34,547 bases of DNA, taken from contig JAVBPD010000107.1 of the NCBI GenBank assembly GCA_031549885.1, positions 1 to 34,547 on the forward strand, written 5' to 3'. The position numbers were made by a program, and so were the translations under genes. Positions 17,228-24,514 of the stretch are shown one piece after another (the stretch's first letter is position 1; each line of letters begins with the position of its first letter). The stretch is from WQUF01 sp031549885. GTDB taxonomy: Bacteria > Bacillota > Clostridia > Clostridiales > Clostridiaceae. The notes under the pieces were generated by a model. It was given only the letters and a program-made list of their open reading frames with translations, did no database searches and was not told where the DNA came from.

Positions 17228-17773
17228 TTAAAAAAACCTTATTCTCTTATACTGCTTTATAAAAAACTTAGACACAAGCCCTATAAAAAGTCCTGATAAT
17301 ATAGCTAAGGGTGTGAGCACAGGAAGATATAAAAATAGTGTAAAAGACCCCGTTATTAGGCTTGCCACAACTATTTGAGCAAAATTATGCATTACAGCTC
17401 CTGTAATGCTAACTCCTAATATTGAAACTATATCTTTTAAATATTTTTTTTCAATACTCATAAAAAACAAGCTTAAAAGGCCTCCTGACATGCTGTATAA
17501 GAATGATGACATATTTCCTGTTATTATAGAAGATAGTATTACTTTTAAAATTACAACCACTAGGGCAGTATGTCCATCAAAAATGTACAAAGAAATAACT
17601 ACAAATAAATTTGAAAGGCCTATTTTAGCACCTGGGGCAATAAATGGATATGGGATTTGATTTTCTATTATAAACATAATCAAGGACTGTGCCACAATTA
17701 AAGATATAAAGACCATTTTATTTATTTTTTTCATATAAATTTTATTTCTACTTCCATGTATTTCTAACCTCAT
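17228..17773 (-). CDS. Gx transporter family protein, EetB-like
   Basis: 181 residues with about five membrane helices. Conserved phrases PYPFIAPGAKIGLSNLF near residues 42-58 and LSSIITGNMSSFLYSMSGG mark the family long annotated as heptaprenyl diphosphate synthase component I or Gx transporter. As I recall, the EetB protein of flavin-based extracellular electron transfer loci in Listeria and Lactobacillus belongs here. The usual partner EetA (NusG domain II) is not in the window. It is the first gene of an operon with the two ABC half-transporters and is divergent from the NDH-2 operon. Start uncertain: ATG 17773 has no clear ribosome site and ATG 17734 is an alternative that keeps all helices. 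Confidence 0.8.
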   Translation of the reverse strand: MRLEIHGSRNKIYMKKINKMVFISLIVAQSLIMFIIENQIPYPFIAPGAKIGLSNLFVVISLYIFDGHTALVVVILKVILSSIITGNMSSFLYSMSGGLLSLFFMSIEKKYLKDIVSILGVSITGAVMHNFAQIVVASLITGSFTLFLYLPVLTPLAILSGLFIGLVSKFFIKQYKRIRFF

Positions 17774-17796
17774 GTTATTGTAATTAATTACATATG

Positions 17797-17842
17797 ATTA
17801 TATCATAAATATATTATATTTATGAACATTATATGGTATAAT
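17797..17842. promoter_or_regulatory. Divergent promoter region with a perfect palindrome
   Basis: A 23-base perfect palindrome (17803-17825; half-site TCATAAATATA) lies between a plus-strand TATAAT (17837-17842) facing the NDH-2 operon and a minus-strand TATAAT (complement of 17797-17802) facing the EetB-like/ABC operon. A second small palindrome ATGAT-TAT-ATCAT (17794-17806) abuts it. No good -35 is visible for the plus promoter, and the palindrome covers that position, so an activator or repressor site controlling both operons is plausible. The region is A/T-rich, which lowers the weight of any palindrome. Confidence 0.5.
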
Positions 17843-17935
17843 TATTTCATAATTATTTTTTTTAAGAAGAAATTAATATGACTTAAAGGAGGAGTTAATT
17901 TTATATCCTTTAATTAAAATAGGAGGTTTTTTATT

Positions 17936-19852
17936 TTGAAAAAAGTAGTAATACTTGGTGCCGGGTATGGTGGAATCTTAAGCGCTAAAAAACTCGAAAA
18001 AAAAATCAAAAAACATGGTATGGCCAATGAAGTAGAGATTACCATTATTGACAAAAAACCATTTCATACCATGTTAACCGAACTTCATGAAGTTGCTTGT
18101 TCTCGCGTTGATGAAGATAGCATTAAAATCAGCCTTTCTAAAGTTTTTGCAGGTAGAAAAGTAAATGTTGTACTCGATGAAATTAAGGAAATAGATTTTA
18201 AAGGCAAAAAACTTATAGGAAAATCGTCAAAATATGATTTTGATTATCTAGTGTTATCCTCAGGATCACAGCCTACTTACTTTGGCGTTGAAGGAGCAAA
18301 GGAAAATTCATTCTCCCTTTGGTCGTATGAAGATGCCATTAAACTTCGCAGCCATATAAACGAAACGTTTAGGCAAGCATCTTGTGAAAAAGACTTAGAT
18401 AAAAAAAGAGAGCTTCTTACATTCTTCGTTGTGGGCGCAGGATTTACAGGTGTTGAAATGGTTGGAGAGCTTGCTGAACTAGTTCCTTCACTTTGTGAAA
18501 GATTTGAAATTGATCAAAATGATGTTAGAATTGTTAATGTTGATGTTTTAGAAAGATGTTGCATGGTCTTACCTGTAAAATCAGCAAAAAAAGTTGAAAA
18601 TAGACTAACTAAGATGAATGTTGATATGCTATTTAAAACAAATATAGTAAAGGTCACTAAAAACAGCATTGATTATAAGAGAAATGACAAAATAACATCT
18701 GAAAGGACTGCTACTGTTGTTTGGGCCGCTGGTGTTGAAGCATCTGATATTTCAAAGAAATCTCAGGAGATTGGACAGGGTGCAAGAGGACGTATACAAA
18801 CTGACGCATATTTAAGAGCAATTAATAATCCTTCTGTTTATGCATGTGGTGACAATATCACATATACACCAAGTGGACAAAATACTCCAGTACCTCAAAT
18901 GGTTGAAAATTCAGAGCAATCTGCTGATATTATTGCAGAAAATTTAATGTGTGACCTTTTAGGGAAACAAGAACATAAAGAATATAATCCTAAATTCCAT
19001 GGTGTTATGGTATGTGTTGGAGGTAGATATGGAACCGCTCACGTAGGGCTTCCTGGCAAATTTTTCTCACTTCCTTCATTTTTAGCTATGTTTGCTAAGC
19101 ACTTTATAAATATTATTTATTTTATACAAGTTTTAGGATTTAATAAAATTGCATCATATATTTACCATGAATTTTTAACCATACGAAATAAAAGAAGTTT
19201 TGTTGGAGGGCATTTCTCAAATAGATCTCCAAGCTTTTTTCTTGTGCCACTTAGGCTTTTTTTAGGCTTCTTTTGGATATTTGAGGGCTATGAAAAAATT
19301 AAAGAAGGATGGCTGCAATACACTAGACTTCCTGATTTTATAAATAACGCAAACCAGTTTTTTTATAATATTCTTCATTCTACTTCTGGTACAGATGCTG
19401 TTACTTCTGCAACTTCAGAAGTTGTTGGCCACACGATAATTAATTTTAATATTTTTAATTTAGCAAAGATTATTTTAGTTGAGTCAAGCGATTATGCATT
19501 TAAAATTCAAGTTGGACTTGTAGATTTAGTAACAAATAACATTATTTTAAAATATGCAGGCATTCGCAATTTTTTCCAAGTAGTAATAGTTATTTCAGAA
19601 ATACTTATTGGCCTTGCCCTTATTGCTGGACTTTTTACTACTATAGCATCAGCTTATTCAATTGTACTGCAGATGTTATTTTTAACCACGACAGGACTAT
19701 ATATGTCAACATGGTGGATGATTTTCGCAAGTATTGCTATGTTATTTGGGGCAGGAAGAGTATTTAGTTTAGACTATTATGTTATGCCTTTTATAAAATC
19801 CAAATGGAAAAAATTAAAATTTGTTAGAAAATGGTATATTTATAATGATTAA
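17936..19852 (+). CDS. Type II NADH:quinone oxidoreductase fused to a DoxX domain
   Basis: 638 residues. Residues 1-385 are NDH-2: FAD fold VVILGAGYGG (4-13), second dinucleotide fold VVGAGFTGVEM (165 on), and the C-terminal FAD contact YACGDN with VPQMVENSEQSA. It passes electrons from NADH to a membrane quinone. Residues about 430-625 form a DoxX-like membrane domain, starting LVPLRLFLGFFWIFEGYEKI. Between its first and second helices is a long loop, predicted outside the membrane, containing TSGTDAVTSATSE (D487, T493), which resembles an ApbE flavinylation site; the same heptapeptide recurs in the downstream lipoprotein. Start TTG 17936 has AGGAGG at 17921-17926. The gene overlaps the next start by 8 bases. 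NDH-2 assignment is firm; flavinylation is inference. Confidence 0.9.
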   Translation: MKKVVILGAGYGGILSAKKLEKKIKKHGMANEVEITIIDKKPFHTMLTELHEVACSRVDEDSIKISLSKVFAGRKVNVVLDEIKEIDFKGKKLIGKSSKYDFDYLVLSSGSQPTYFGVEGAKENSFSLWSYEDAIKLRSHINETFRQASCEKDLDKKRELLTFFVVGAGFTGVEMVGELAELVPSLCERFEIDQNDVRIVNVDVLERCCMVLPVKSAKKVENRLTKMNVDMLFKTNIVKVTKNSIDYKRNDKITSERTATVVWAAGVEASDISKKSQEIGQGARGRIQTDAYLRAINNPSVYACGDNITYTPSGQNTPVPQMVENSEQSADIIAENLMCDLLGKQEHKEYNPKFHGVMVCVGGRYGTAHVGLPGKFFSLPSFLAMFAKHFINIIYFIQVLGFNKIASYIYHEFLTIRNKRSFVGGHFSNRSPSFFLVPLRLFLGFFWIFEGYEKIKEGWLQYTRLPDFINNANQFFYNILHSTSGTDAVTSATSEVVGHTIINFNIFNLAKIILVESSDYAFKIQVGLVDLVTNNIILKYAGIRNFFQVVIVISEILIGLALIAGLFTTIASAYSIVLQMLFLTTTGLYMSTWWMIFASIAMLFGAGRVFSLDYYVMPFIKSKWKKLKFVRKWYIYND

Positions 19853-20870
19853 ATTACATTACAAATCTGATCCTTTAAAAAAACTTGAATATGAAGATGC
19901 AATAAAATTATCTGAGAGTTTCCTTGACGAAATATTAAAAAAAGCAAATAAAGATATCAGAAATATGACATCTTATGTAGCAATGGCTAAAGGTAAAGGT
20001 ATAAGATCAAAAATATTAATGATTTCTTCTTCAGATGAAAATGGTTTAATCACTGTAGATGCAGTTAAAGCTGCTTCTGCAGTAGAAATATTGCATCTTG
20101 CCACTTTAGTTCATGATGATATAATAGATGATGCTGATAAACGACGTGGCATTGAAAGTGTACAAAGCCGCTTCTCAAAAAAAGAGGCTGTTATTTGTGG
20201 AGATTATTTGCTTTGTTTGTCTTATTCACTGATCTCAGATATTAACAATAAATATGCAAATGAAAAAAACATTAAATTTATTTCTGAATTTGCAAATTTA
20301 GTTAGCAATATATGCATTGGAGAGCTGAAACAATTTAGGAATAATGCAAATTTAAATCTATCTATAATTGAATACTTAAGAATTATCTCTGGAAAAACTG
20401 CAGCTTTATTTTCTATTTCAAGTTATGCAGGTGCCATTATTGGCGAGTGCGAAGAACATGAAACAAGGCTTTTGTTAAAATTTGGACGATATCTAGGTAT
20501 GATTTTTCAAATTATAGATGATTGTAAAGATTATGAATTTAGTGAAGAAAAAGCACTTAAATCTGTAAAAAAAGATATTGAGCAAGGTGTTGTAACACTC
20601 CCTCTAATCTTATCAATGACAAAACATAAAGAACTAAAAACTTTAGCAAAAAATGCAGCTTTAGATAACAAAATATCTGAAGATTTAATTCATGAAGTGT
20701 ACAAATCTGGTGGGATTACAGATGCTGTAATAATAGCTTCTAAATACTATGAAAAAGCCAAAGCATTGCTTTTTAAATTAAACAATTCACAAAAAAGTGA
20801 ATTACTTTTGAACATTTTAGATGAAATAAGCGATGTATACTTTAATTTGTTAAAAAATGCACAATTTTAA
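19845..20870 (+). CDS. Polyprenyl diphosphate synthase (quinone side chain), DmkB-like
   Basis: Trans-isoprenyl diphosphate synthase, 341 residues. First Asp-rich motif DDIID (D91-D95, in LVHDDIIDDADKRRG), with KGKGIRSK upstream for diphosphate binding. Second Asp-rich motif DDCKD (225-229, in FQIIDDCKDY) followed by KKDIEQGVVTLPLI. It should condense isopentenyl units into the long tail of menaquinone or demethylmenaquinone. Its position between an NADH:quinone oxidoreductase and a lipoprotein supports a dedicated quinone for this chain, as DmkB provides in Listeria. ATG 19845 overlaps the NDH-2 stop (ATGATTAA) and has only a weak ribosome site, implying translational coupling. Chain length is not predictable by eye. 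Confidence 0.9.
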   Translation: MIKLHYKSDPLKKLEYEDAIKLSESFLDEILKKANKDIRNMTSYVAMAKGKGIRSKILMISSSDENGLITVDAVKAASAVEILHLATLVHDDIIDDADKRRGIESVQSRFSKKEAVICGDYLLCLSYSLISDINNKYANEKNIKFISEFANLVSNICIGELKQFRNNANLNLSIIEYLRIISGKTAALFSISSYAGAIIGECEEHETRLLLKFGRYLGMIFQIIDDCKDYEFSEEKALKSVKKDIEQGVVTLPLILSMTKHKELKTLAKNAALDNKISEDLIHEVYKSGGITDAVIIASKYYEKAKALLFKLNNSQKSELLLNILDEISDVYFNLLKNAQF

Positions 20871-20896
20871 TTTATTTATTAAATGGAGGAAATTAA

Positions 20897-21946
20897 ATGA
20901 AAAAAGTTATTTCAATGGTTTTATTTTCTGCCTTAATTGCTGGTGCTCTTTCTTCATGTATTCAAGATGAGCCATCATCTAATGCATCAACTACACAAGC
21001 TCCTGCTGCAACTACAACTCAAGCACCTTCTACAACATCAGCTAATACAACTTCCGCTGGTTCAACTGATGCTGTCACGAGCGCATCTCCAAAGGAAAGC
21101 TCTGACCCTGCTACTGTTACAAAAGGATTATCAAAGGATGGTTTTTGGATTTTTGCTATATTAAGCGATGTTACTGTTCCTAATGAAATTACAGTAGATG
21201 GTGAATTCCACGATAAAGGAGAGGCTGCTAATAAAATATATAGAAAGCTTGCTCTTTATGCTCAAGATGCAGACCACAATGTAACAGCTCAGTACACATT
21301 AACTGTTCCAAAGATGACTGTTAACTCTCCAAACTTTAGAATTCAAAATGGAACTTTAAAGGGAGATGTATATGTAAATGCTGAAGGCTTTGAGCTTGCT
21401 AAATCAACAATTGATGGCAATTTATATTTTGCATCTCAAGAATTAATGGATAAAGCTTTATTAACTGATGGTAAGGTTACGGGAAAAACAGAAGTTTCAA
21501 CTGGTACTGACGCTGTAACAAGTGCATCTCCAAAGGAAAGCTCTGATCCTGCTACTATTACAAAAGGATTATCTAAAGATGGTTTTTGGATTTTTGCTAT
21601 ATTAGGTGATGTTACTGCTCCAGATGAAATTACAGTAGATGGAGAGTTCCACGATAAAGGCGAGGCTGCTAATAAAATTTACAGAAAGCTTGCTCTTTAT
21701 GCTCAAGATGCAGATCACAATGTAACAGCTCAATATACATTAACTGTTCCAAAGATGACTGTTAATTCTCCAAGCTTTAGAATACAAAATGGAACTGTTA
21801 AAGGCGATATTTATGTAAATGCTAATGGATTTGAATTAAATGGTACCACTTTAGAAGGAAATCTTTATTTTAAAACTCAAGAATTTAAAGATTCATTTGT
21901 TTCAACAAATGCCACAATTAATGGAAATACTACTGTTGGATACTAA
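20897..21946 (+). CDS. Lipoprotein with two tandem repeats, each preceded by a DAVTSAS motif
   Basis: 349 residues. Signal peptide with lipobox LSSC (C21), then a Thr/Ala/Pro/Gln-rich linker (about 26-55) suited to spanning the wall. Two copies of a 147-residue unit follow: D58-AVTSAS-S64 and D205-AVTSAS-S211 open the copies. Each unit has a GLSKDGFWIFAIL segment, a region YRKLALYAQDADHNVTAQYTL, and beta-helix-like turns (MTVNSP, FRIQNGT, GDVYVNA, GNLYF) recalling bactofilin-type folds. I recognise no FMN_bind domain. The DAVTSAS motifs match the ApbE flavinylation pattern D-x-x-(S/T)-x-A-(S/T), and Listeria PplA, also a two-site lipoprotein, is the nearest functional parallel. GGAGG precedes the start; the gene is 26 bases after the synthase. 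Confidence 0.85.
   Translation: MKKVISMVLFSALIAGALSSCIQDEPSSNASTTQAPAATTTQAPSTTSANTTSAGSTDAVTSASPKESSDPATVTKGLSKDGFWIFAILSDVTVPNEITVDGEFHDKGEAANKIYRKLALYAQDADHNVTAQYTLTVPKMTVNSPNFRIQNGTLKGDVYVNAEGFELAKSTIDGNLYFASQELMDKALLTDGKVTGKTEVSTGTDAVTSASPKESSDPATITKGLSKDGFWIFAILGDVTAPDEITVDGEFHDKGEAANKIYRKLALYAQDADHNVTAQYTLTVPKMTVNSPSFRIQNGTVKGDIYVNANGFELNGTTLEGNLYFKTQEFKDSFVSTNATINGNTTVGY
21068..21946 (+). repeat. Tandem 441-base intragenic duplication
   Basis: Two direct copies with a period of exactly 441 bases: the GAT of DAVTSAS is at 21068 and again at 21509. The first 300 bases of each copy are nearly identical at the DNA level, with differences mostly at third positions. The last 100 bases have diverged more. 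This points to a recent internal duplication, kept in frame. Confidence 0.9.
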
Positions 21947-21955
21947 AATTATTAT

Positions 21956-21979
21956 AGGATAAAGCTTGGCTTTATCCTT
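21956..21979. terminator. Terminator after the lipoprotein gene
   Basis: AGGATAAAG (21956-21964) pairs with CTTTATCCT (21970-21978), then TTTATTTT. It ends the NDH-2 operon; the convergent metallopeptidase gene ends at 21985, so it may serve both. Confidence 0.85.
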
Positions 21980-21984
21980 TTATT

Positions 21985-22359
21985 TTACATTTTGCCTTCT
22001 CTATTGTATTTTTCCATCTTTATAGCATCATCAATTTCTAAATCAACTTCTCCTGAAAGGGATTCTAAATGATGAGTTAATTCATGTAAAATAACATCTC
22101 TAAGCTTTTGCCTAAATTGTTCTTTAGAAATCCCACCATATACAATTGCCAGTGAACCATAATAGACCTTTATGCTTCTTCCTAATTGATAATTGTTGTG
22201 ATATTCCCCTAATATATATAAATCATTGTGCTTATTTTTAGGATGAAGTTTAAAATTCTCAAGTAGCACAACTCCGCCATTTAAATAATTAAAATATTCT
22301 TCAGGTATTTCGCTTACAATTTCATCCATCAAATCCCCTGCTTCTTCTAATGACACCAT
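21985..22359 (-). CDS. Small zincin-like metallopeptidase family protein
   Basis: 124 residues. The sequence LHELTHHLESL contains HExxHxxE (H92, E93, H96, E99), a complete metzincin/minigluzincin-like zinc site. The family is the short cytosolic metallopeptidase group widespread in Firmicutes and actinobacteria (Pfam Zincin_1, formerly a DUF). No signal peptide or membrane helix. The substrate and role are not established, and peptidase activity is presumed only. The start ATG has AGGGGTGA upstream. Monocistronic, convergent with the lipoprotein gene. Confidence 0.85.
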   Translation of the reverse strand: MVSLEEAGDLMDEIVSEIPEEYFNYLNGGVVLLENFKLHPKNKHNDLYILGEYHNNYQLGRSIKVYYGSLAIVYGGISKEQFRQKLRDVILHELTHHLESLSGEVDLEIDDAIKMEKYNREGKM

Positions 22360-22552
22360 TTAAATCACCCCTCAATTTATAATTATAAGCTAATTTTAAT
22401 TAATAATGTTCTTAGTGTCAACTTGGATGAATTTTTACAAGTTTAAATGATCTTTATATTAACTTTTAGCTAATGTAGGAATTTATTCATCATTGAATTA
22501 CTATAAATAATTAGGTAAAATAATAACAAATAATTATTTGGAGGTTAGTCTT

Positions 22553-23323
22553 GTGAAAGTACAACCTGTTATTTATTCAAAGAAACCTAAATATCCAGAT
22601 AAATATTCCTTAAAATCACCATATGAGATCATGGCTTATAAACCTAAGCGCTGGATGAATAAACCCCTTACACTTGCAGTGCTTTCTGCTTGTACTGCAA
22701 TTTTATTTTCATCTTGTACAAATGCTTCAGGAATATCTAGCAATGAAACAAATACTTCTATACCTATATTTTCTCATGGAGAAGGCACAGGCGTCATAGG
22801 TTGTATGTCAGTTAACGCTCCTATTTTTTTAACTGAAGAAGAAGCATATGCTGTAATTTTTCAAGAGCTTAAAAACGCTGGAATAACGGTTTCTAAAAAT
22901 GATAAAGATTCTTCTTTCGTTAAAGTTCCTATAACGAAAACTTATTATGAACCTGGCATGGAAAATGATAAAATTAAAACTAACCTTGGAAATTTAAATT
23001 ATGATGCCTCTACAACAATTAACTCCAAAAATATTAACATAGAATTTGTATCCTTAGATGACTATAGAGATTGGCAAGACCCAAATCAAGGAATATATTC
23101 TTCAGTTGAAAGTCTCAATTTTAAAGGCACAGCAGAAGCTTTAGCAAAAGAAAATAAATCAGTTGCTGCTTTTTATGATCCCTTTATACAATATGAACCT
23201 GTTTTTCAAAATAATAAAGAAGTTTTAGATAATTTTAATAAGGCACATGATGAATCTATAGAACTATTAAAACTTCAAGTTAAAGACTTTATAGAATGGC
23301 TTAAAGCAGAGGGCGTGATTTAA
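22553..23323 (+). CDS. Lipoprotein-like protein with a 38-residue N-terminal extension, partner of a radical SAM enzyme
   Basis: 256 residues; I recognise no family. The start is GTG 22553, because TTGGAGG at 22538-22544 is the ribosome site rather than coding. Residues 1-38 are rich in Lys, Tyr and Pro (YSKKPKYPDKY, YKPKRWMNKP). A hydrophobic segment, LTLAVLSACTAILFSSC, follows and ends in a lipobox-like FSSC at about residue 56. The long polar extension before it is unusual for a lipoprotein. The exported part has the phrase GEGTGVIGCMSVNAPIFL and a long acidic C-terminal helix. The stop overlaps the radical SAM start (TAATG), so it is probably substrate, scaffold or functional partner of that enzyme; this is inference. 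Confidence 0.75.
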   Translation: MKVQPVIYSKKPKYPDKYSLKSPYEIMAYKPKRWMNKPLTLAVLSACTAILFSSCTNASGISSNETNTSIPIFSHGEGTGVIGCMSVNAPIFLTEEEAYAVIFQELKNAGITVSKNDKDSSFVKVPITKTYYEPGMENDKIKTNLGNLNYDASTTINSKNINIEFVSLDDYRDWQDPNQGIYSSVESLNFKGTAEALAKENKSVAAFYDPFIQYEPVFQNNKEVLDNFNKAHDESIELLKLQVKDFIEWLKAEGVI

Positions 23324-24444
23324 TGCACTTTACACTTCACTTGAGCAATACTTGCAATATGAAATGCAATTATTGTTATGTTTTTGAAAATAAATTAGAT
23401 TATAAACCATTAATAATGTCTAAAGATATAGCATTTAAAGCTGTTGATATGGCATCAAATTCAAATAAAGCTTGCATTGTATTTTTTGGCGGTGAACCTC
23501 TTTTACATAGGGATATTATAGAAGATGTTATTAATTATGCAAGAAAAAAAGAAAAGCTTCAATCAAAATATTTTTTTAAGATAACTACAAATGGCTTATT
23601 ATTAGATGATAGCTTCATTGATTTATCTATTAGGGAAAATATATTTATTGCAATTTCCATAGATGGAACTAAAAATTCTCATAATAAACATAGAAAAGAT
23701 AATTCTGGTTTAGGCACTTATGATGTTGTAATTGAAAATGCAAAGAAGCTTTTAAAGAAAAAACCATACTCACCTGTTCTTATGACTGTAAATCCCGATA
23801 CTTTAGATGAATATTTTGAAGGCGTTAAATCCTTATTTGAAATTGGATTTTCTTATATAATTTGCTCTTTAAATTATGCAGCAAATTGGACAGATGATGA
23901 TATGAAAAAACTCTCCCATCAGTATGAGTTAATGGCTGATTTTTATTATAAACACATGGTTTTAGAAGACAAATTTTATTTAAGTCCTTTTGAAGTGAAG
24001 ATCTCAAGCCATGTTAATAATAAAACCTATAGACATGAAAGATGCGAACTTGGAAAGCGTCAAATTTCAATTGGTCCTTGTGGCAACCTTTATCCTTGTG
24101 TTCAATTTGTAGGTGATGATAAATATATTATTGGAAATGTCAATGGGGGCATCGATGAAAATAGAAGACTTCAACTTTTTAATCAAAATGAAAAGGAAAA
24201 ACCTGAATGTGATAGATGTTCAATTAGATCAAGATGCAACCATTATTGCGCTTGTTTAAATAAACAGGCAACTGGCAGCATTGATAAAGTATCTCCTGTT
24301 TTGTGTGCCCATGAGCGAATTATACTTCCTATTGCTGATAAAGTAGCTAATAAATTATATAAAGAAAAAAATGCCCTTTTTATTCAAAAGCATTATAACG
24401 ATTTTTATCCTGTTGTTTCTTTGGTTGAAGATAGAAAAAATTAA
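23323..24444 (+). CDS. Radical SAM/SPASM enzyme, probable protein or peptide maturase
   Basis: 373 residues. The radical SAM cluster motif CNMKCNYCY is at residues 11-19 (C11, C15, C18), near the N-terminus. Then come FFGGEPLL (the GGEP motif binding the SAM amino group), TTNGLL and ISIDGT. The C-terminal SPASM region has many cysteines: RCELG, GPCGNLYPC, ECDRC, RCNHYCAC and VLCAHE, enough for two auxiliary Fe-S clusters. The family includes anaerobic sulfatase-maturating enzymes and peptide maturases such as those of sactipeptides and ranthipeptides. No sulfatase is in the window. The 1-base stop/start overlap with the upstream lipoprotein-like gene suggests that protein as the client. A hairpin follows at 24469-24504. 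Confidence 0.9.
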   Translation: MHFTLHLSNTCNMKCNYCYVFENKLDYKPLIMSKDIAFKAVDMASNSNKACIVFFGGEPLLHRDIIEDVINYARKKEKLQSKYFFKITTNGLLLDDSFIDLSIRENIFIAISIDGTKNSHNKHRKDNSGLGTYDVVIENAKKLLKKKPYSPVLMTVNPDTLDEYFEGVKSLFEIGFSYIICSLNYAANWTDDDMKKLSHQYELMADFYYKHMVLEDKFYLSPFEVKISSHVNNKTYRHERCELGKRQISIGPCGNLYPCVQFVGDDKYIIGNVNGGIDENRRLQLFNQNEKEKPECDRCSIRSRCNHYCACLNKQATGSIDKVSPVLCAHERIILPIADKVANKLYKEKNALFIQKHYNDFYPVVSLVEDRKN

Positions 24445-24468
24445 AGACTTCTGCATAATCCAAAGTAA

Positions 24469-24504
24469 AATAAGAGCGCTATTAAACAATATAGTGCTCT
24501 TATT
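24469..24504. terminator. Hairpin terminator after the radical SAM gene
   Basis: AATAAGAGCGCTAT (24469-24482) pairs with ATAGTGCTCTTATT (24491-24504) around an 8-base loop with one wobble pair. The T run after it on the plus strand is broken, so efficiency is uncertain. The convergent coiled-coil gene ends 11 bases away. Confidence 0.65.
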
Positions 24505-24514
24505 GGCATTTTCT

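Noticed and set aside
17228..17773. Heptaprenyl diphosphate synthase component I as the function of this gene
   Set aside because: This older annotation of the family does not fit a protein that is nearly all membrane helices; the actual prenyl synthase with both Asp-rich motifs is at 19845-20870.
20897..21946. A canonical FMN_bind (NqrC/RnfG-type) domain in the lipoprotein
   Set aside because: The DAVTSAS motifs precede the repeats and the repeat sequence does not show the FMN_bind pattern; only the short attachment-like motif is shared.
22360..22552. A small Cys-rich precursor peptide upstream of the radical SAM pair
   Set aside because: I looked for a short frame with a ribosome site in this gap and found none.
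23825..24007. Short reverse-strand reading frame inside the radical SAM gene
   Set aside because: No ribosome site; it is the complement of a well-supported coding region. The many other short frames antisense to real genes were dismissed for the same reason.
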